Shown piece after piece: positions 8,810-18,901 of a stretch of DNA of 64,000 bases. Source of the stretch: DATNIC01 sp035604635 (GTDB lineage: Bacteria > Vulcanimicrobiota > Vulcanimicrobiia > Vulcanimicrobiales > Vulcanimicrobiaceae); assembly GCA_035604635.1 (NCBI GenBank), contig DATNIC010000003.1, positions 23,407-87,406 on the forward strand. Reading direction: 5' to 3'. Positions within the stretch are counted from its first letter, which is position 1. Every line of letters begins with the position of its first letter. The notes below the pieces were generated by a model, which made no database searches, was not told the origin of the DNA, and worked only from the letters and a program-made list of their open reading frames with translations. A program made the translations under genes and the position numbers.

Positions 8810-10201
8810 CTATGTTCCCCGGGGAACCTTGGCGGCCTGGAGCCGGAGGATCTCGAGCTGGGCTTCTCGCGGCAGGGTCGGTTCGTCGAGGACTCGCTCG
8901 AGGACCGCTTGCAAAAGGGGGCCCACGCGACGGTCGCCGCCTTTGGCCGTCGGCTCGGCGCCCAAGGCCCGCAAGGCGTCCTGCCCGTCGACGGCGAGGT
9001 CCCGGACCGAGAGGGGTGGCCGCTCGGCGAGGATCGCTTGGACCCGCCGTTCGAAGCGCTCGTTGCTGTCGCCGCGCTTGGGCAACCCGCTCCCAACGAT
9101 ATCAGCCCGTCGAAGCTGAAACTGCCGCTCGAGCTCGTCTTGACCGACCCGCCGGACGAAGCGCCGGATCGCTCGGTCCGAAAGTTCCGGCGCCGCGACG
9201 TACATGTGCTCGCGGACGAGTCGCGCGATCTGTTCGGTCTCGTCATTGGAAAAGCGCAGCCGCTCGAGGATCGATCGGGTGACGTCCTGCCCGACGACCT
9301 CGTGCCGGTAGAAGTGCGGGCCCTCTTTGGTGCGGGGTTTTCCGACGTCATGCAGGAGCGCCGCTACGCGCAAGACGAGGTCGCCCGGCGGCGTGGCATC
9401 GAGCGTCTCCAAGCTGTGGCGGTAGACGTCGTAGGCGTGCCATTCATTCTGGTCGACGCCGACGCCCTCGAGCAGCTCGGGGACGACGTGAGCCAGCACC
9501 CCGCCCGTGCGCATCAACTCGATCCCGATCGAGGGACGCGACGCGTCCGCGAGCAGCTTGACGAGCTCGTCATGGATGCGCTCGGCTGAGACCGTTGCAA
9601 CGAGCGGTGCGACCGCTCGCATCGCCTCCATCGTAGCCGGGGTCAGGGCGAACTCGAAGCGCGCCGCAAATTGGCAAGCCCGCAGCATGCGCAGCGGATC
9701 TTCGACGAACGCTTCGGGCCGCAAGATATCGATTCGCCGGGCAGCGATATCGGCGGCGCCCTCGTACGGGTCGACGAGGCCGCCGGAAGGGATCGCCCGC
9801 GCAAGCATGTTCATGCGAAAATCGCGCCGTGCGAGGTCTTCCTCGAGCGAGACGTCCGGCCCGGCGGCATCAAGCGCGAAGGCACGGTGCCCGACCCCGG
9901 TCGAGCGTTCGCGACGCGGGAGGGCAACGTCGACCGTCACCCCCTCGATGATGCACTTCACGACCGGGAACGATGCCCCGGCGACCTCAGCTCGGCCGAC
10001 GTTCGCGAGCCGCTCGACCAGGGCATCGAGCCCGATCCCGGTCGCGACGTAGTCGAGGTCTTTGACCGGCCGCGGGATACCGTCGAGCTCGGAACGCAGT
10101 TCATCGCGGACCCGTCCGCCGACGGCAAAAAGGGAGCCCGCCGGCAGCACGGCAGCGAGCCGGACATCGATCGCCGCCAGGTCCGCGAGCGGCTCAGTCA
10201 T
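8810..10201 (-). CDS. cca: CCA tRNA nucleotidyltransferase / poly(A) polymerase family with HD domain
   Basis: A 463-residue class II nucleotidyltransferase. Residues 24-60 hold the GGRVRDELRSEL helix and DLDYVATG carboxylate motif; RRDFRMNMLARAI and DPLRMLRACQFAARF are the downstream head/neck motifs. A C-terminal HD domain follows (LLHDVGKP, REHMYVA). It adds or repairs the 3' CCA end of tRNAs, or acts as a poly(A) polymerase; motifs alone do not separate these two activities. ATG at 10201 overlaps the rsmG end by 8 nt. The last codons contain the palindrome at 8814-8827. Confidence 0.92.
   Translation of the reverse strand: MTEPLADLAAIDVRLAAVLPAGSLFAVGGRVRDELRSELDGIPRPVKDLDYVATGIGLDALVERLANVGRAEVAGASFPVVKCIIEGVTVDVALPRRERSTGVGHRAFALDAAGPDVSLEEDLARRDFRMNMLARAIPSGGLVDPYEGAADIAARRIDILRPEAFVEDPLRMLRACQFAARFEFALTPATMEAMRAVAPLVATVSAERIHDELVKLLADASRPSIGIELMRTGGVLAHVVPELLEGVGVDQNEWHAYDVYRHSLETLDATPPGDLVLRVAALLHDVGKPRTKEGPHFYRHEVVGQDVTRSILERLRFSNDETEQIARLVREHMYVAAPELSDRAIRRFVRRVGQDELERQFQLRRADIVGSGLPKRGDSNERFERRVQAILAERPPLSVRDLAVDGQDALRALGAEPTAKGGDRRVGPLLQAVLERVLDEPTLPREAQLEILRLQAAKVPRGT
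8814..8827. promoter_or_regulatory. Candidate parS-like palindrome
   Basis: GTTCCCCGGGGAAC is a perfect 14-bp palindrome at the 3' end of cca, about 200 bp upstream of parA. The outer GTT...AAC half-sites match the parS pattern (GTTTCACGTGAAAC), but the CACGTG core is replaced by CCCGGG. It also encodes the last residues of Cca (VPRGT). It is a candidate only. Confidence 0.3.
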
Positions 10202-10844
10202 AACACAGCGGTCGCTTCGTGGGGATGCCGGTCCGCCGAGGAAACCGTCCCGGGGTCTCCCCCCGCTTCTCGATGATCACGATCCGGCGCTCTCCAGCGA
10301 GCTGCCGCTCCTCGATCAGTGTGCCCCCGAGCATCTCCGCCGCACCAGCGACAGCCGCCCGCTCGCGTTCGTCCATCGCGCCCCGCTGTAGGAGCGCGAC
10401 GCCTCCGGGCGCCAGGAACGGGAGCGTCAGCTCAGCGACTGTCGACGCGCTCCCGACCGCGCGCGCCGTCGCCGTCAGGAAGGTGCCGCGCAGCGCCGGG
10501 TCGTGCGCCAGGGTCTCGGCCCGTCCGGTTCGCACCGTCCCCTCCAAACCCAGATGCGTCAGCGCGCTCCCGAGAAAGTCGGCCTTCTTTGCGACCGCCT
10601 CGACACACGTGAGGCGCTGGGCGGTCGCGAGGGCAAGCGGGATCCCCGGCAACCCTCCGCCCGCACCGACATCGACGAGCGCACCTCGGACGAACGGGGC
10701 GAGCGTCAACGCATCGAGGAGATGCGGGACGAGCGCGTCCACCGTCCGCGCCGCGGTCAAGTTCACCCTGCGCGTCGCCTCGAGGAGAAGTGCCCCGTAC
10801 CTCGCCAGCCGCTTGGCGAGGTCCGCGGCGACGCCGTCGGCCAT
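10194..10844 (-). CDS. rsmG: 16S rRNA (guanine527-N7)-methyltransferase RsmG
   Basis: A 216-residue SAM-dependent Rossmann methyltransferase that modifies G527 of 16S rRNA. Motif I is LVDVGAGGGLPGIPLALA, followed by VEAVAKKADFL and the catalytic-region TARAVGSASTVAELTLPFL. The ATG at 10844 gives the common family length. A TTG at 10877, which overlaps the mnmG stop, would add 11 residues and is an equally coupled alternative. It sits in the classic mnmG-rsmG-par arrangement near oriC. Confidence 0.92.
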   Translation of the reverse strand: MADGVAADLAKRLARYGALLLEATRRVNLTAARTVDALVPHLLDALTLAPFVRGALVDVGAGGGLPGIPLALATAQRLTCVEAVAKKADFLGSALTHLGLEGTVRTGRAETLAHDPALRGTFLTATARAVGSASTVAELTLPFLAPGGVALLQRGAMDERERAAVAGAAEMLGGTLIEERQLAGERRIVIIEKRGETPGRFPRRTGIPTKRPLCYD

Positions 10845-10866
10845 AAGACGCGCGCCGATCTCGGTC

Positions 10867-12729
<1,863 letters not shown>

Positions 12730-12752
12730 CGAGGGTTATTGTACGTGAAGCA

Positions 12753-13622
12753 ATGGCCGATTCAAAGCTCGCGGTGCGCGAGAACGTCGCCGGGCCGTTT
12801 TTCGTCGACCGCACCTGCATCGATTGCGATGCCTGCCGGCAACTCGCGCCCAGCGTCTTCGGCGACGGCGCGCGGACGTCGTTCGTCGCGCAACAACCGC
12901 GCGACGCAGGCAACCTGCGCGCGGCCCAGCAGGCCGTCCTGGCGTGCCCGGTCGGTGCGATCGGCGACCGCGACCACCGCCCGAACGCGGCGACGCACGA
13001 CTTTCCGCTGCTCATCGATGGTGATTTGGAAACGCGCGGCGTCGCCTTCTGCGGCTTCAACGCGCGCGCATCCTACGGCGGGAACAGCTATCTGATCGTC
13101 CATCCCGACGGGAATTGGCTGGTTGACTCGCCGCGCTTCGTGCGGCCGCTCGTCGAGCGGATCGCGGCTTTCGGCGGCCTGCGCTTCATTTTCCTCACGC
13201 ACCGCGACGACGTCGCCGATGCCGCGGAATTCGCCGCACACTTCGGTGCGCAGCGCATCATCCATGAAGGCGACCGCGGCGCGGCGCCCGGCGCAGAGAT
13301 CGTCATCGAGGGCAGCGCGCCGGTCGCTTTCGCGCCCGAGTTCACGATCATCCCCACGCCCGGCCACACGCGGGGGCACTGCGTCCTCTTGCACGAGCGC
13401 TACTTGTTCACCGGCGACCATCTTGCATACGACACCGACGCGCAACGTCTCGTCGCGTGGCGCGACGTCTGCTGGTATTCATGGCCCAAGCAACTCGAAT
13501 CGCTCGAAAAACTCGCAGCTTACGATTTCACGTGGGTCTTACCCGGTCACGGCAAGCGTATCCATCAGTCGCCGGACGTGATGCGCACGCAGCTGCACCG
13601 CCTCGTGGAGCGCGCCGCCTAG
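12753..13622 (+). CDS. Ferredoxin-domain / metallo-beta-lactamase-fold fusion protein
   Basis: A 289-residue protein joining two domains. Residues 20-72 form a 4Fe-4S ferredoxin of the single-cluster type (CIDCDACRQL ... ACPVGAIG). Residues 85-285 form an MBL-fold hydrolase domain with PTPGHTRGHCVLL, FTGDHLAYD and VLPGHGKRIH. The usual first metal motif (HxHxDH) is replaced by THRDDVADAAEF, so metal binding is altered. Related redox-MBL fusions are known, but no substrate is assigned. It stands alone on the plus strand inside the mnmG-mnmE block. ATG start 23 bp from divergent mnmG; its stop is 1 bp from mnmE. Confidence 0.85.
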   Translation: MADSKLAVRENVAGPFFVDRTCIDCDACRQLAPSVFGDGARTSFVAQQPRDAGNLRAAQQAVLACPVGAIGDRDHRPNAATHDFPLLIDGDLETRGVAFCGFNARASYGGNSYLIVHPDGNWLVDSPRFVRPLVERIAAFGGLRFIFLTHRDDVADAAEFAAHFGAQRIIHEGDRGAAPGAEIVIEGSAPVAFAPEFTIIPTPGHTRGHCVLLHERYLFTGDHLAYDTDAQRLVAWRDVCWYSWPKQLESLEKLAAYDFTWVLPGHGKRIHQSPDVMRTQLHRLVERAA

Positions 13623-13623
13623 G

Positions 13624-14982
13624 CTACTTTCCGATACAGAAGCGCGCGAAGATCCCATCGAGAAGCTCTTCGGTCGCATCCTCGCCCGTGATCCCGCCGA
13701 GTGCGGCCGAGGCTTCAATGAGATCGGAGCTGGTGAAATCCAGCGGGTCGCCGCGCTCGATCGTCTCGCACGCGCGTTCAAGCGCGCGCACTGCCGCGCT
13801 CACGCAATCGGCCTGACGCGCGCTCGCGAGATGCGGGCGCTCGAGATCAGGCAACACGCCGCCCCAGCCGCGATGCGCGATCAGCTCGCGCACGTGGGCC
13901 AAATCCGTCGAGTCGCGCGTCGAGCCGAGCAACGCATCGCGCTCCGCGGCCTCGCGGGCGTCGTAACCGGTGCGTCCGAGATCGCGCTTGTTGAAAAAAA
14001 GGACTCGCTCGCGCTCGCGCGTCGCGACGAGGATCGCGCGCGCCTCCGCACCGAGCGGCTGCGAAGCGTCGATGACGACGAGGGCGATGCGCGCCTGCTC
14101 GAGCGCTCGCCGTGCGCGCTCGATCCCTGCCGCCTCGAGCCGGTCGGCGTGTTCGCGGATCCCGGCAGTATCGACCAGCCGGACGAACACGCCGTCGATC
14201 GCAAGCGATTCCTCGATCGTATCGCGCGTCGTCCCGGAGATCTCGGAGACGAGCGCTCGCTCTTCGCCCAAAAGGGCATTGAGCAGCGACGACTTGCCGG
14301 CGTTGGGCGGCCCGACGATCGCGACGGTCGTCCCCTCGCGCACGAGCCGCCCCGTCTCCCACGATCCGAAGAGGCGTTGCAATTCGTCTGCGATCGCATG
14401 CAGACGCGCCGCGAACGGCGCGCGCTCGGGTTCGGGGACCTCGTCGGGGAAATCGAGCGAGCCCGCCAGCTCCTCGAGCATCGTTTGCAAGCGGGCGCGC
14501 AGGGCGGCGACGATCTCGACGAGTCCGCCGGCAAGCCGGGCCGCGGCCGAACGCACGGCCGAGCGTCCTTCGGCCTCGATGAGATCCGCCACGGCCTCAG
14601 CCGCCGAGAGATCGAGCTTCCCCGCCAAGAAAGCGCGCCGCGTGAATTCGCCCTGCGTCGCCAGGCGCGCGCCGGCGGCCAACGCGGCGCGCAAGGTCTC
14701 GCGCACCACGACGGGCGAGCCGTGCACGTGCAATTCGAGAACATCCTCGCCCGTATAGGAACGCGGCGCGGGCATCCAAAGCGCGAGCCCACGATCGAGC
14801 GTCTCGCCGGCTGCATCGAGGATCGTCCCGGTCGTCGCGACTCGCTCGCGCAACGCGGTGCGCGAGCGAAAGACCCGCTCCGCGACGCTGCGCGCGCCCG
14901 GTCCGCTCACGCGCACGATCGCGACCGCCCCGCGCCCGGGCGGCGTCGCGAGCGCGACGATCGTGCCGAGGTCGGAACTTAT
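13624..14982 (-). CDS. mnmE: tRNA modification GTPase MnmE (TrmE), probable ATA start
   Basis: A 452-residue GTPase partner of MnmG. The N-terminal folate-binding domain begins GTIVALATPPGRGAVAIVRV and contains LHVHGSP and GEFTRRAFLAGKLDLSAAEA. The inserted G domain has IVGPPNAGKSSLLNAL (G1), ISGTTRD (G2), DTAGIREH (G3) and FNKRDL (G4), and the C-terminal CIGK motif cysteine is present (FARFCIGK). The conserved N-terminus lies upstream of the first GTG (14916), and no ATG/GTG/TTG/CTG precedes it in frame for over 60 nt. The only start giving the expected MSSDLGTIVAL is ATA at 14982, overlapping the jag stop as ATAA. Confidence 0.93.
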   Translation of the reverse strand: MSSDLGTIVALATPPGRGAVAIVRVSGPGARSVAERVFRSRTALRERVATTGTILDAAGETLDRGLALWMPAPRSYTGEDVLELHVHGSPVVVRETLRAALAAGARLATQGEFTRRAFLAGKLDLSAAEAVADLIEAEGRSAVRSAAARLAGGLVEIVAALRARLQTMLEELAGSLDFPDEVPEPERAPFAARLHAIADELQRLFGSWETGRLVREGTTVAIVGPPNAGKSSLLNALLGEERALVSEISGTTRDTIEESLAIDGVFVRLVDTAGIREHADRLEAAGIERARRALEQARIALVVIDASQPLGAEARAILVATRERERVLFFNKRDLGRTGYDAREAAERDALLGSTRDSTDLAHVRELIAHRGWGGVLPDLERPHLASARQADCVSAAVRALERACETIERGDPLDFTSSDLIEASAALGGITGEDATEELLDGIFARFCIGK

Positions 14983-15590
14983 TTCGGCGAGATGACGACG
15001 CGCCGCTCGGGATCGACGCCCGTCGACTCGGTCGTCACGTACGGATTGTCGGCCAGCGCCAGATGGATGACCTTGCGCTCCGAGGGCAGCATCGGCTCGA
15101 GCATTTGCGGCTTGCGCTCGCGCACCGCGCGTTCGAGGGTCGCCAGCGCGACCGCCTTGAGCTGGTCGGCGCGGCGCGCGCGATAGCCTTCGGCGTCGAT
15201 CGTGTAGTAGCGGCGGTTATTACGCACGCCCGCATTCACGATATTATTAAATATGAGGTTGAGCGCCTCGAGCGTATGGCCGTGCCGGCCAATCAAGTTC
15301 GCGAGATCGGGGCCGCGCACTTCGAGGTACTCGCCTTCCGTGCGCACGATGTAGCGCACTTCCGCGGACGGGACGCCCATGCGCGTGAGGATGCCTTCGA
15401 GCAGCTCGCGCGCCGGCTTGGCCGATTCGGGCTCGACGCTCGGCGCTTCGCTGTGCCGCTGCCGGCGCGGTGGAGCCTCGGCCGGCCCGCTTGCGCGCGG
15501 CAGTGGCGCCGAGCGGCCCGCGCGGCGTCGATTGCCGTGTTCGCGGCTGGGCTGCGCCTCGTCGTCGTTGCGCTCGCGTTCTTCGTCCAT
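14979..15590 (-). CDS. jag: RNA-binding protein Jag/KhpB (KH-R3H)
   Basis: A 203-residue protein with an Arg/Pro/Glu-rich disordered N-terminus (about 1-60), then a type II KH domain (LLEGILTRMGVPSAEVRYIV ... LIGRHGHTLEALNLIFN), and an R3H domain (RADQLKAVALATLERAV ... PMLPSERKVIHLAL). KhpB/Jag proteins bind RNA and influence cell elongation and division in other bacteria. The gene is in the conserved rpmH-rnpA-yidD-yidC-jag-mnmE order. TAA stop overlaps the proposed mnmE ATA start. Confidence 0.93.
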   Translation of the reverse strand: MDEERERNDDEAQPSREHGNRRRAGRSAPLPRASGPAEAPPRRQRHSEAPSVEPESAKPARELLEGILTRMGVPSAEVRYIVRTEGEYLEVRGPDLANLIGRHGHTLEALNLIFNNIVNAGVRNNRRYYTIDAEGYRARRADQLKAVALATLERAVRERKPQMLEPMLPSERKVIHLALADNPYVTTESTGVDPERRVVISPK

Positions 15591-15608
15591 CGTTCTCTCC
15601 TTAATGCG

Positions 15609-16418
15609 CTACCGGCGCGACCGCCGCTTGCGACGCGACGGTTCTTTCCGGACGCCCGAGGCCGGTGCGCCGTTGCGCGACGGGTCGGCCGCGTTCGCGG
15701 ACTCGAGGGCCGGGGCGCCGGCGGGTGCCGGTGCGACACGGAAACGGCGCAACATGAAATACTGCTGCGCCATCGTGAAGGCGTTGATCGCCAGCCAGTA
15801 TAGGATCAGCGCGGATGGCCACGAGCGGCCGAACCACGCGATGAACAGCGGCGAGGTGAACGCCATGATCTTCTGCGTCTGAGCCTGCTGCGGATCAGAC
15901 GACGGCGGGCTGCCGAAGCGGACGCTGAAATACATCGAGACAACGTAGAGCACGAGCAGCACGTAATCCGGCGCCGCGAGGCTGGTCGCCAGGATATTCG
16001 GAAATTGGTGCGAGAACGCGCCGCCGATCCACAGCCACTTCTCGTTCGTAAACGTCTTCTGCTCGGCGATGATCGCATAGTACAAGCTGAAGAGAATCGG
16101 CATTTGCAAGAGCAGGGGCAGGCAGCTCGCAAACGGGTTGACGTTGTGCTCTTTGTAGAGCGCCATCGTCTCGGCGTTGATCTTCTGCGGATCACCCTTG
16201 TGTTTTGCTTGGATCCCCTTGAGCAGCGGCGCAATCTTCTGCATCTCCGCCATCGACTTGAACTGCACGAAAGTCAGCGGCAAGAACGCGATCCGGATCA
16301 GGGCGGCCAAGACGATCAAGCTCCAGCCCAGATTGTGGATGACGCCGTTGAGCGCGATGATGACCTGAATCAGCGCATCGACGATCGGTTGGAGCGGATT
16401 GGAAAAGGCGAGAAACAA
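15609..16418 (-). CDS. yidC: Membrane protein insertase YidC (short form)
   Basis: A 269-residue insertase for inner-membrane proteins. The core 60KD-IMP/Oxa1 domain is present: NLGWSLIVLAALIRIAFLPL, QKIAPLLKGIQAKHKGDPQK in the cytoplasmic hairpin, LPLLLQMPILFSLYYAI, and later membrane helices. The conserved Arg of the hydrophilic groove is in ALIRIAF. The C-terminus is basic (RRKRRSRR), suited to ribosome contact. It lacks the large periplasmic P1 domain usual in proteobacterial YidC, and so resembles the Gram-positive form. TTG start at 16418. Confidence 0.93.
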   Translation of the reverse strand: MFLAFSNPLQPIVDALIQVIIALNGVIHNLGWSLIVLAALIRIAFLPLTFVQFKSMAEMQKIAPLLKGIQAKHKGDPQKINAETMALYKEHNVNPFASCLPLLLQMPILFSLYYAIIAEQKTFTNEKWLWIGGAFSHQFPNILATSLAAPDYVLLVLYVVSMYFSVRFGSPPSSDPQQAQTQKIMAFTSPLFIAWFGRSWPSALILYWLAINAFTMAQQYFMLRRFRVAPAPAGAPALESANAADPSRNGAPASGVRKEPSRRKRRSRR

Positions 16419-16453
16419 CGAGGAGCCTTTCGAGGGCGCGAAGACCGGACGCC

Positions 16454-16666
16454 TTACGGGACCGGGTCAAAGCCTCCCGGATTCCACGGGTTACAGCGTA
16501 CGAGGCGGCCGGCTGCGAGGAGGACGCCGCGCCAGGGGCCATGCTTCAACACTGCTTGGTAAGCGTACTGCGAGCACGACGGCGCGAAGCGGCATGCGGG
16601 CGGGAACAGCGGCGAGAGCACCAGCTTGTATAAGCGCAGGACGCCCAAGAACAGCAAGCGGATCAC
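16454..16666 (-). CDS. yidD: Membrane protein insertion efficiency factor YidD
   Basis: A 70-residue protein with the family pattern [20 protein letters not shown] followed by [13 protein letters not shown] and [14 protein letters not shown]; the three conserved cysteines are present. It is membrane-associated and thought to aid YidC-dependent insertion. GTG at 16666 overlaps the rnpA stop as GTGA. Confidence 0.93.
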   Translation of the reverse strand: MIRLLFLGVLRLYKLVLSPLFPPACRFAPSCSQYAYQAVLKHGPWRGVLLAAGRLVRCNPWNPGGFDPVP

Positions 16667-16968
16667 AAAGCCCCCGCCAACTCTCGCGCCAGCTCGGCAT
16701 ATGAGGCTCGGCCGCTTCCGGCGCGCGCGACGATGACAAGATCGCGCGGCGCCGTCCCCAACAAGCGGCGCACCGCTTCGCGCAGCCTGCGGCGGATTCG
16801 ATTGCGCTCGACTGCCCCGCCGACCGTCCGGCCGACGACGATCCCCACTCGAACCGGCCCCTCGCGTTTCACCAGACTATATACCGCCAAACGCGGCGTT
16901 TGGGTACGCCTGCCCCGGCCTCGCACCCGGGCAAAATCGCCCCGGCGCCGCAGGCTCTCGAAGCTCAC
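16663..16968 (-). CDS. rnpA: Ribonuclease P protein component
   Basis: A 101-residue basic protein subunit of RNase P, which processes the 5' ends of tRNAs. The family signature is present: [18 protein letters not shown], then [20 protein letters not shown] with the RNR motif [14 protein letters not shown]. The GTG at 16968 is chosen because homology starts there. The frame is open further upstream but that overlaps rpmH and the origin region. It lies 2 bp from rpmH. Confidence 0.92.
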   Translation of the reverse strand: MSFESLRRRGDFARVRGRGRRTQTPRLAVYSLVKREGPVRVGIVVGRTVGGAVERNRIRRRLREAVRRLLGTAPRDLVIVARAGSGRASYAELARELAGAL

Positions 16969-16970
16969 GG

Positions 16971-17105
16971 CTACACCGAGAGCCGCTTGCGGCCTTTCTT
17001 GCGGCGCGCCGCCAGGACGCGACGACCGTTCTTGGTCCGCATCCGCTCCAAGAATCCGTGTACGCGCTTGCGCCGGCGGTTGTGCGGCTGATACGTCCGC
17101 TTCAT
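16971..17105 (-). CDS. rpmH: 50S ribosomal protein L34
   Basis: A 44-residue ribosomal protein translated as [20 protein letters not shown] followed by [20 protein letters not shown] and RLSV. This is the full L34 consensus, including the N-terminal KRTYQP. ATG at 17105. It forms the start of the rpmH-rnpA-yidD-yidC-jag operon, divergent from dnaA across the origin region. Confidence 0.97.
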   Translation of the reverse strand: MKRTYQPHNRRRKRVHGFLERMRTKNGRRVLAARRKKGRKRLSV

Positions 17106-17536
17106 GACAGGGGGTCGGGCCTTTCCTCGGGCTAGAAATCCGGCCGGGGTCGCCCGCGGCCGCAGTCATCGAGTATACGGCGGCGCCGTGACCCGCGTCA
17201 AGAAAAAGGCACGAAATGCGAACCCTTCGCAGCCTTTCCACACCTGTGGACAAGCCTGTGGAGACGCTCGCTGCACGGGAGGCCTCTAAGGGCGCAACGA
17301 CCGAGTTTTTTCGCTGTAATAGCGCCACGATCAGCTTGCGGATAAGCCCGAAAAACCCTGATTTGACGGGCTTTCTCTGATGGTTCATTGCCTGTGGATA
17401 AGTGGATAAAATCGTGCTTGGAAACCGCAGGAACGCAGTCGCTCGCCGCTAATTGTGCGGCTCACTCCGACGGGTCGATTCGCGCATGCGGGGGCCGATC
17501 GCTACGGCGGAAATCTGCGTTTTCGGTAGGTACTGC
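17106..17536. other. oriC region I (rpmH-dnaA intergenic) with DnaA boxes
   Basis: This 431-bp gene-free stretch holds DnaA-box matches: a perfect TGTGGATAA at 17393-17401, near matches AGTGGATAA (17401-17409), TGCGGATAA (17337-17345) and TGTGGACAA (17245-17253), and the symmetrical TCCACACCTGTGGA at 17238-17251. An A/T-richer stretch with GCCCG...CGGGC arms (17346-17371) lies between boxes. It must also contain the promoters of rpmH and dnaA. Gene order rpmH-dnaA supports origin function. No strong dnaA Shine-Dalgarno is seen. Confidence 0.75.
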
Positions 17537-18901
17537 ATGGGATCAGCGAGCGGCCAAACGGCGATCGGGAGCGATTTGTGGACCTCGGCCCTGGATGCTT
17601 TGGAGCGTAAATACTCCAAGCCGATCTTCGAGATGTGGATCAAGCCGATGCGTCTGGTCAGCCTTGCAGGGACCGACGTCGTCCTCTCGGTCCACAGCAA
17701 CTTTGCCCGCGATTGGGTCGAAAACCGGCTACGCGGAGATATCACTGAAGTGATGATCGCGCTCTTGGGGCACGACGTGAGTCTACATTTCACGGTTGCC
17801 GAGGGCGCCGAAGGCGGCAACCGCCCGGTCCCCGTGCCCACGCTCGCGCCGGCGGCGGCGATCGAGGAGCCCCGCACGGCGAATCTCAACCCGCGGTACA
17901 CGTTCGAAGAGTTCGTCGTGGGCAATTCCAACAGGTTCGCCCATGCCGCCGCTCAAGCGGTTGCCGAGGCGCCGGCGCGCGCTTACAACCCGCTTTTTTT
18001 GTATGGAGGCGTGGGACTCGGCAAGACGCATCTCATGCACGCGATCGGTCACCGCGCGACGTTCGAGAATCCGCGGGCGAACATCGTTTACGTCTCGAGC
18101 GAGAAATTCACCAACGAGTTCATCATCGCGATCAAGAACAACCAGACGGTCGAATTTCGCAACAAATACCGCCACGTCGACGTCCTCTTGATCGACGATA
18201 TCCAGTTCTTGGAAGGCAAGGAGCAAACCCAAGAGGAGTTCTTTCACACCTTCAACTCGCTCCACGAAGCGAGCCGCCAACTCGTGATCTCAAGCGACCG
18301 TCCCCCAAAAGAGATTCAAACCCTCGAAAGCCGGCTCAGATCGCGTTTCGAGTGGGGACTCTTGACCGACATCCAGCCGCCCGATCTCGAGACGCGCGAG
18401 GCAATCCTTCGGAAAAAGGCGGAAACCGAGAAGGTCCCGGTCCCCGACGACGTCACGCTCTTCATTGCCAAAGTCATCCCCTCCAACATCCGCGAGCTCG
18501 AGGGCGCGCTGATCCGCGTCGTGGCTTTCGCTTCCCTGACGAAATCGCCGATCACGGTTGAGCTCGCCTCGGAAGTGCTCAAGAACGCCGTCGCGCAAGC
18601 GCCGATGCACCGAGTCACGATCCCGTTGATCAAAGAGCGCGTCGCGAAAGCCCACGGCCTAACGGTCAAGGAGATGGACCATCAGCGCCGTGACCAGCGG
18701 CTCGCGGCACCCCGCCAAATCGCAATGTATATCGCGTGCGAGCTCACGGACTGCTCGTTGCCCCAGATAGCGCGCGACTTCGGGAAGAAGGACCACACGA
18801 CGGTCATGTACGCGCGCGACAAGGTCAAAGAGCTGATGGTGCGCGACGAGGCCTATCGCAACAAAGTCCGCTCATTGATCGCGCTCTGCCAGTCCGAATA
18901 G
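17537..18901 (+). CDS. dnaA: Chromosomal replication initiator protein DnaA
   Basis: A 454-residue AAA+ initiator. Domain I (residues 10-90) contains FEMWIKPMRLVSL for DnaB/DnaA contacts, followed by a short linker. Domain III has Walker A LYGGVGLGKTHLMHAIG, Walker B VDVLLIDDIQFLEG, and sensor RLRSRFEWGLLTDI. Domain IV ends in the DnaA-box-binding HTH signature ARDFGKKDHTTVMYA. The ATG at 17537 gives the correct N-terminus; in-frame codons upstream (from 17453) lie within the DnaA-box region. Boxes on both sides suggest autoregulation. Confidence 0.97.
   Translation: MGSASGQTAIGSDLWTSALDALERKYSKPIFEMWIKPMRLVSLAGTDVVLSVHSNFARDWVENRLRGDITEVMIALLGHDVSLHFTVAEGAEGGNRPVPVPTLAPAAAIEEPRTANLNPRYTFEEFVVGNSNRFAHAAAQAVAEAPARAYNPLFLYGGVGLGKTHLMHAIGHRATFENPRANIVYVSSEKFTNEFIIAIKNNQTVEFRNKYRHVDVLLIDDIQFLEGKEQTQEEFFHTFNSLHEASRQLVISSDRPPKEIQTLESRLRSRFEWGLLTDIQPPDLETREAILRKKAETEKVPVPDDVTLFIAKVIPSNIRELEGALIRVVAFASLTKSPITVELASEVLKNAVAQAPMHRVTIPLIKERVAKAHGLTVKEMDHQRRDQRLAAPRQIAMYIACELTDCSLPQIARDFGKKDHTTVMYARDKVKELMVRDEAYRNKVRSLIALCQSE

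Noticed and set aside
8620..9351. N-terminal extension of ParA by about 240 codons
   Set aside because: The added part is antisense to cca and encoded by repeat copy A. ParA homology begins at the TTG at 8619, two codons before the first conserved strand.
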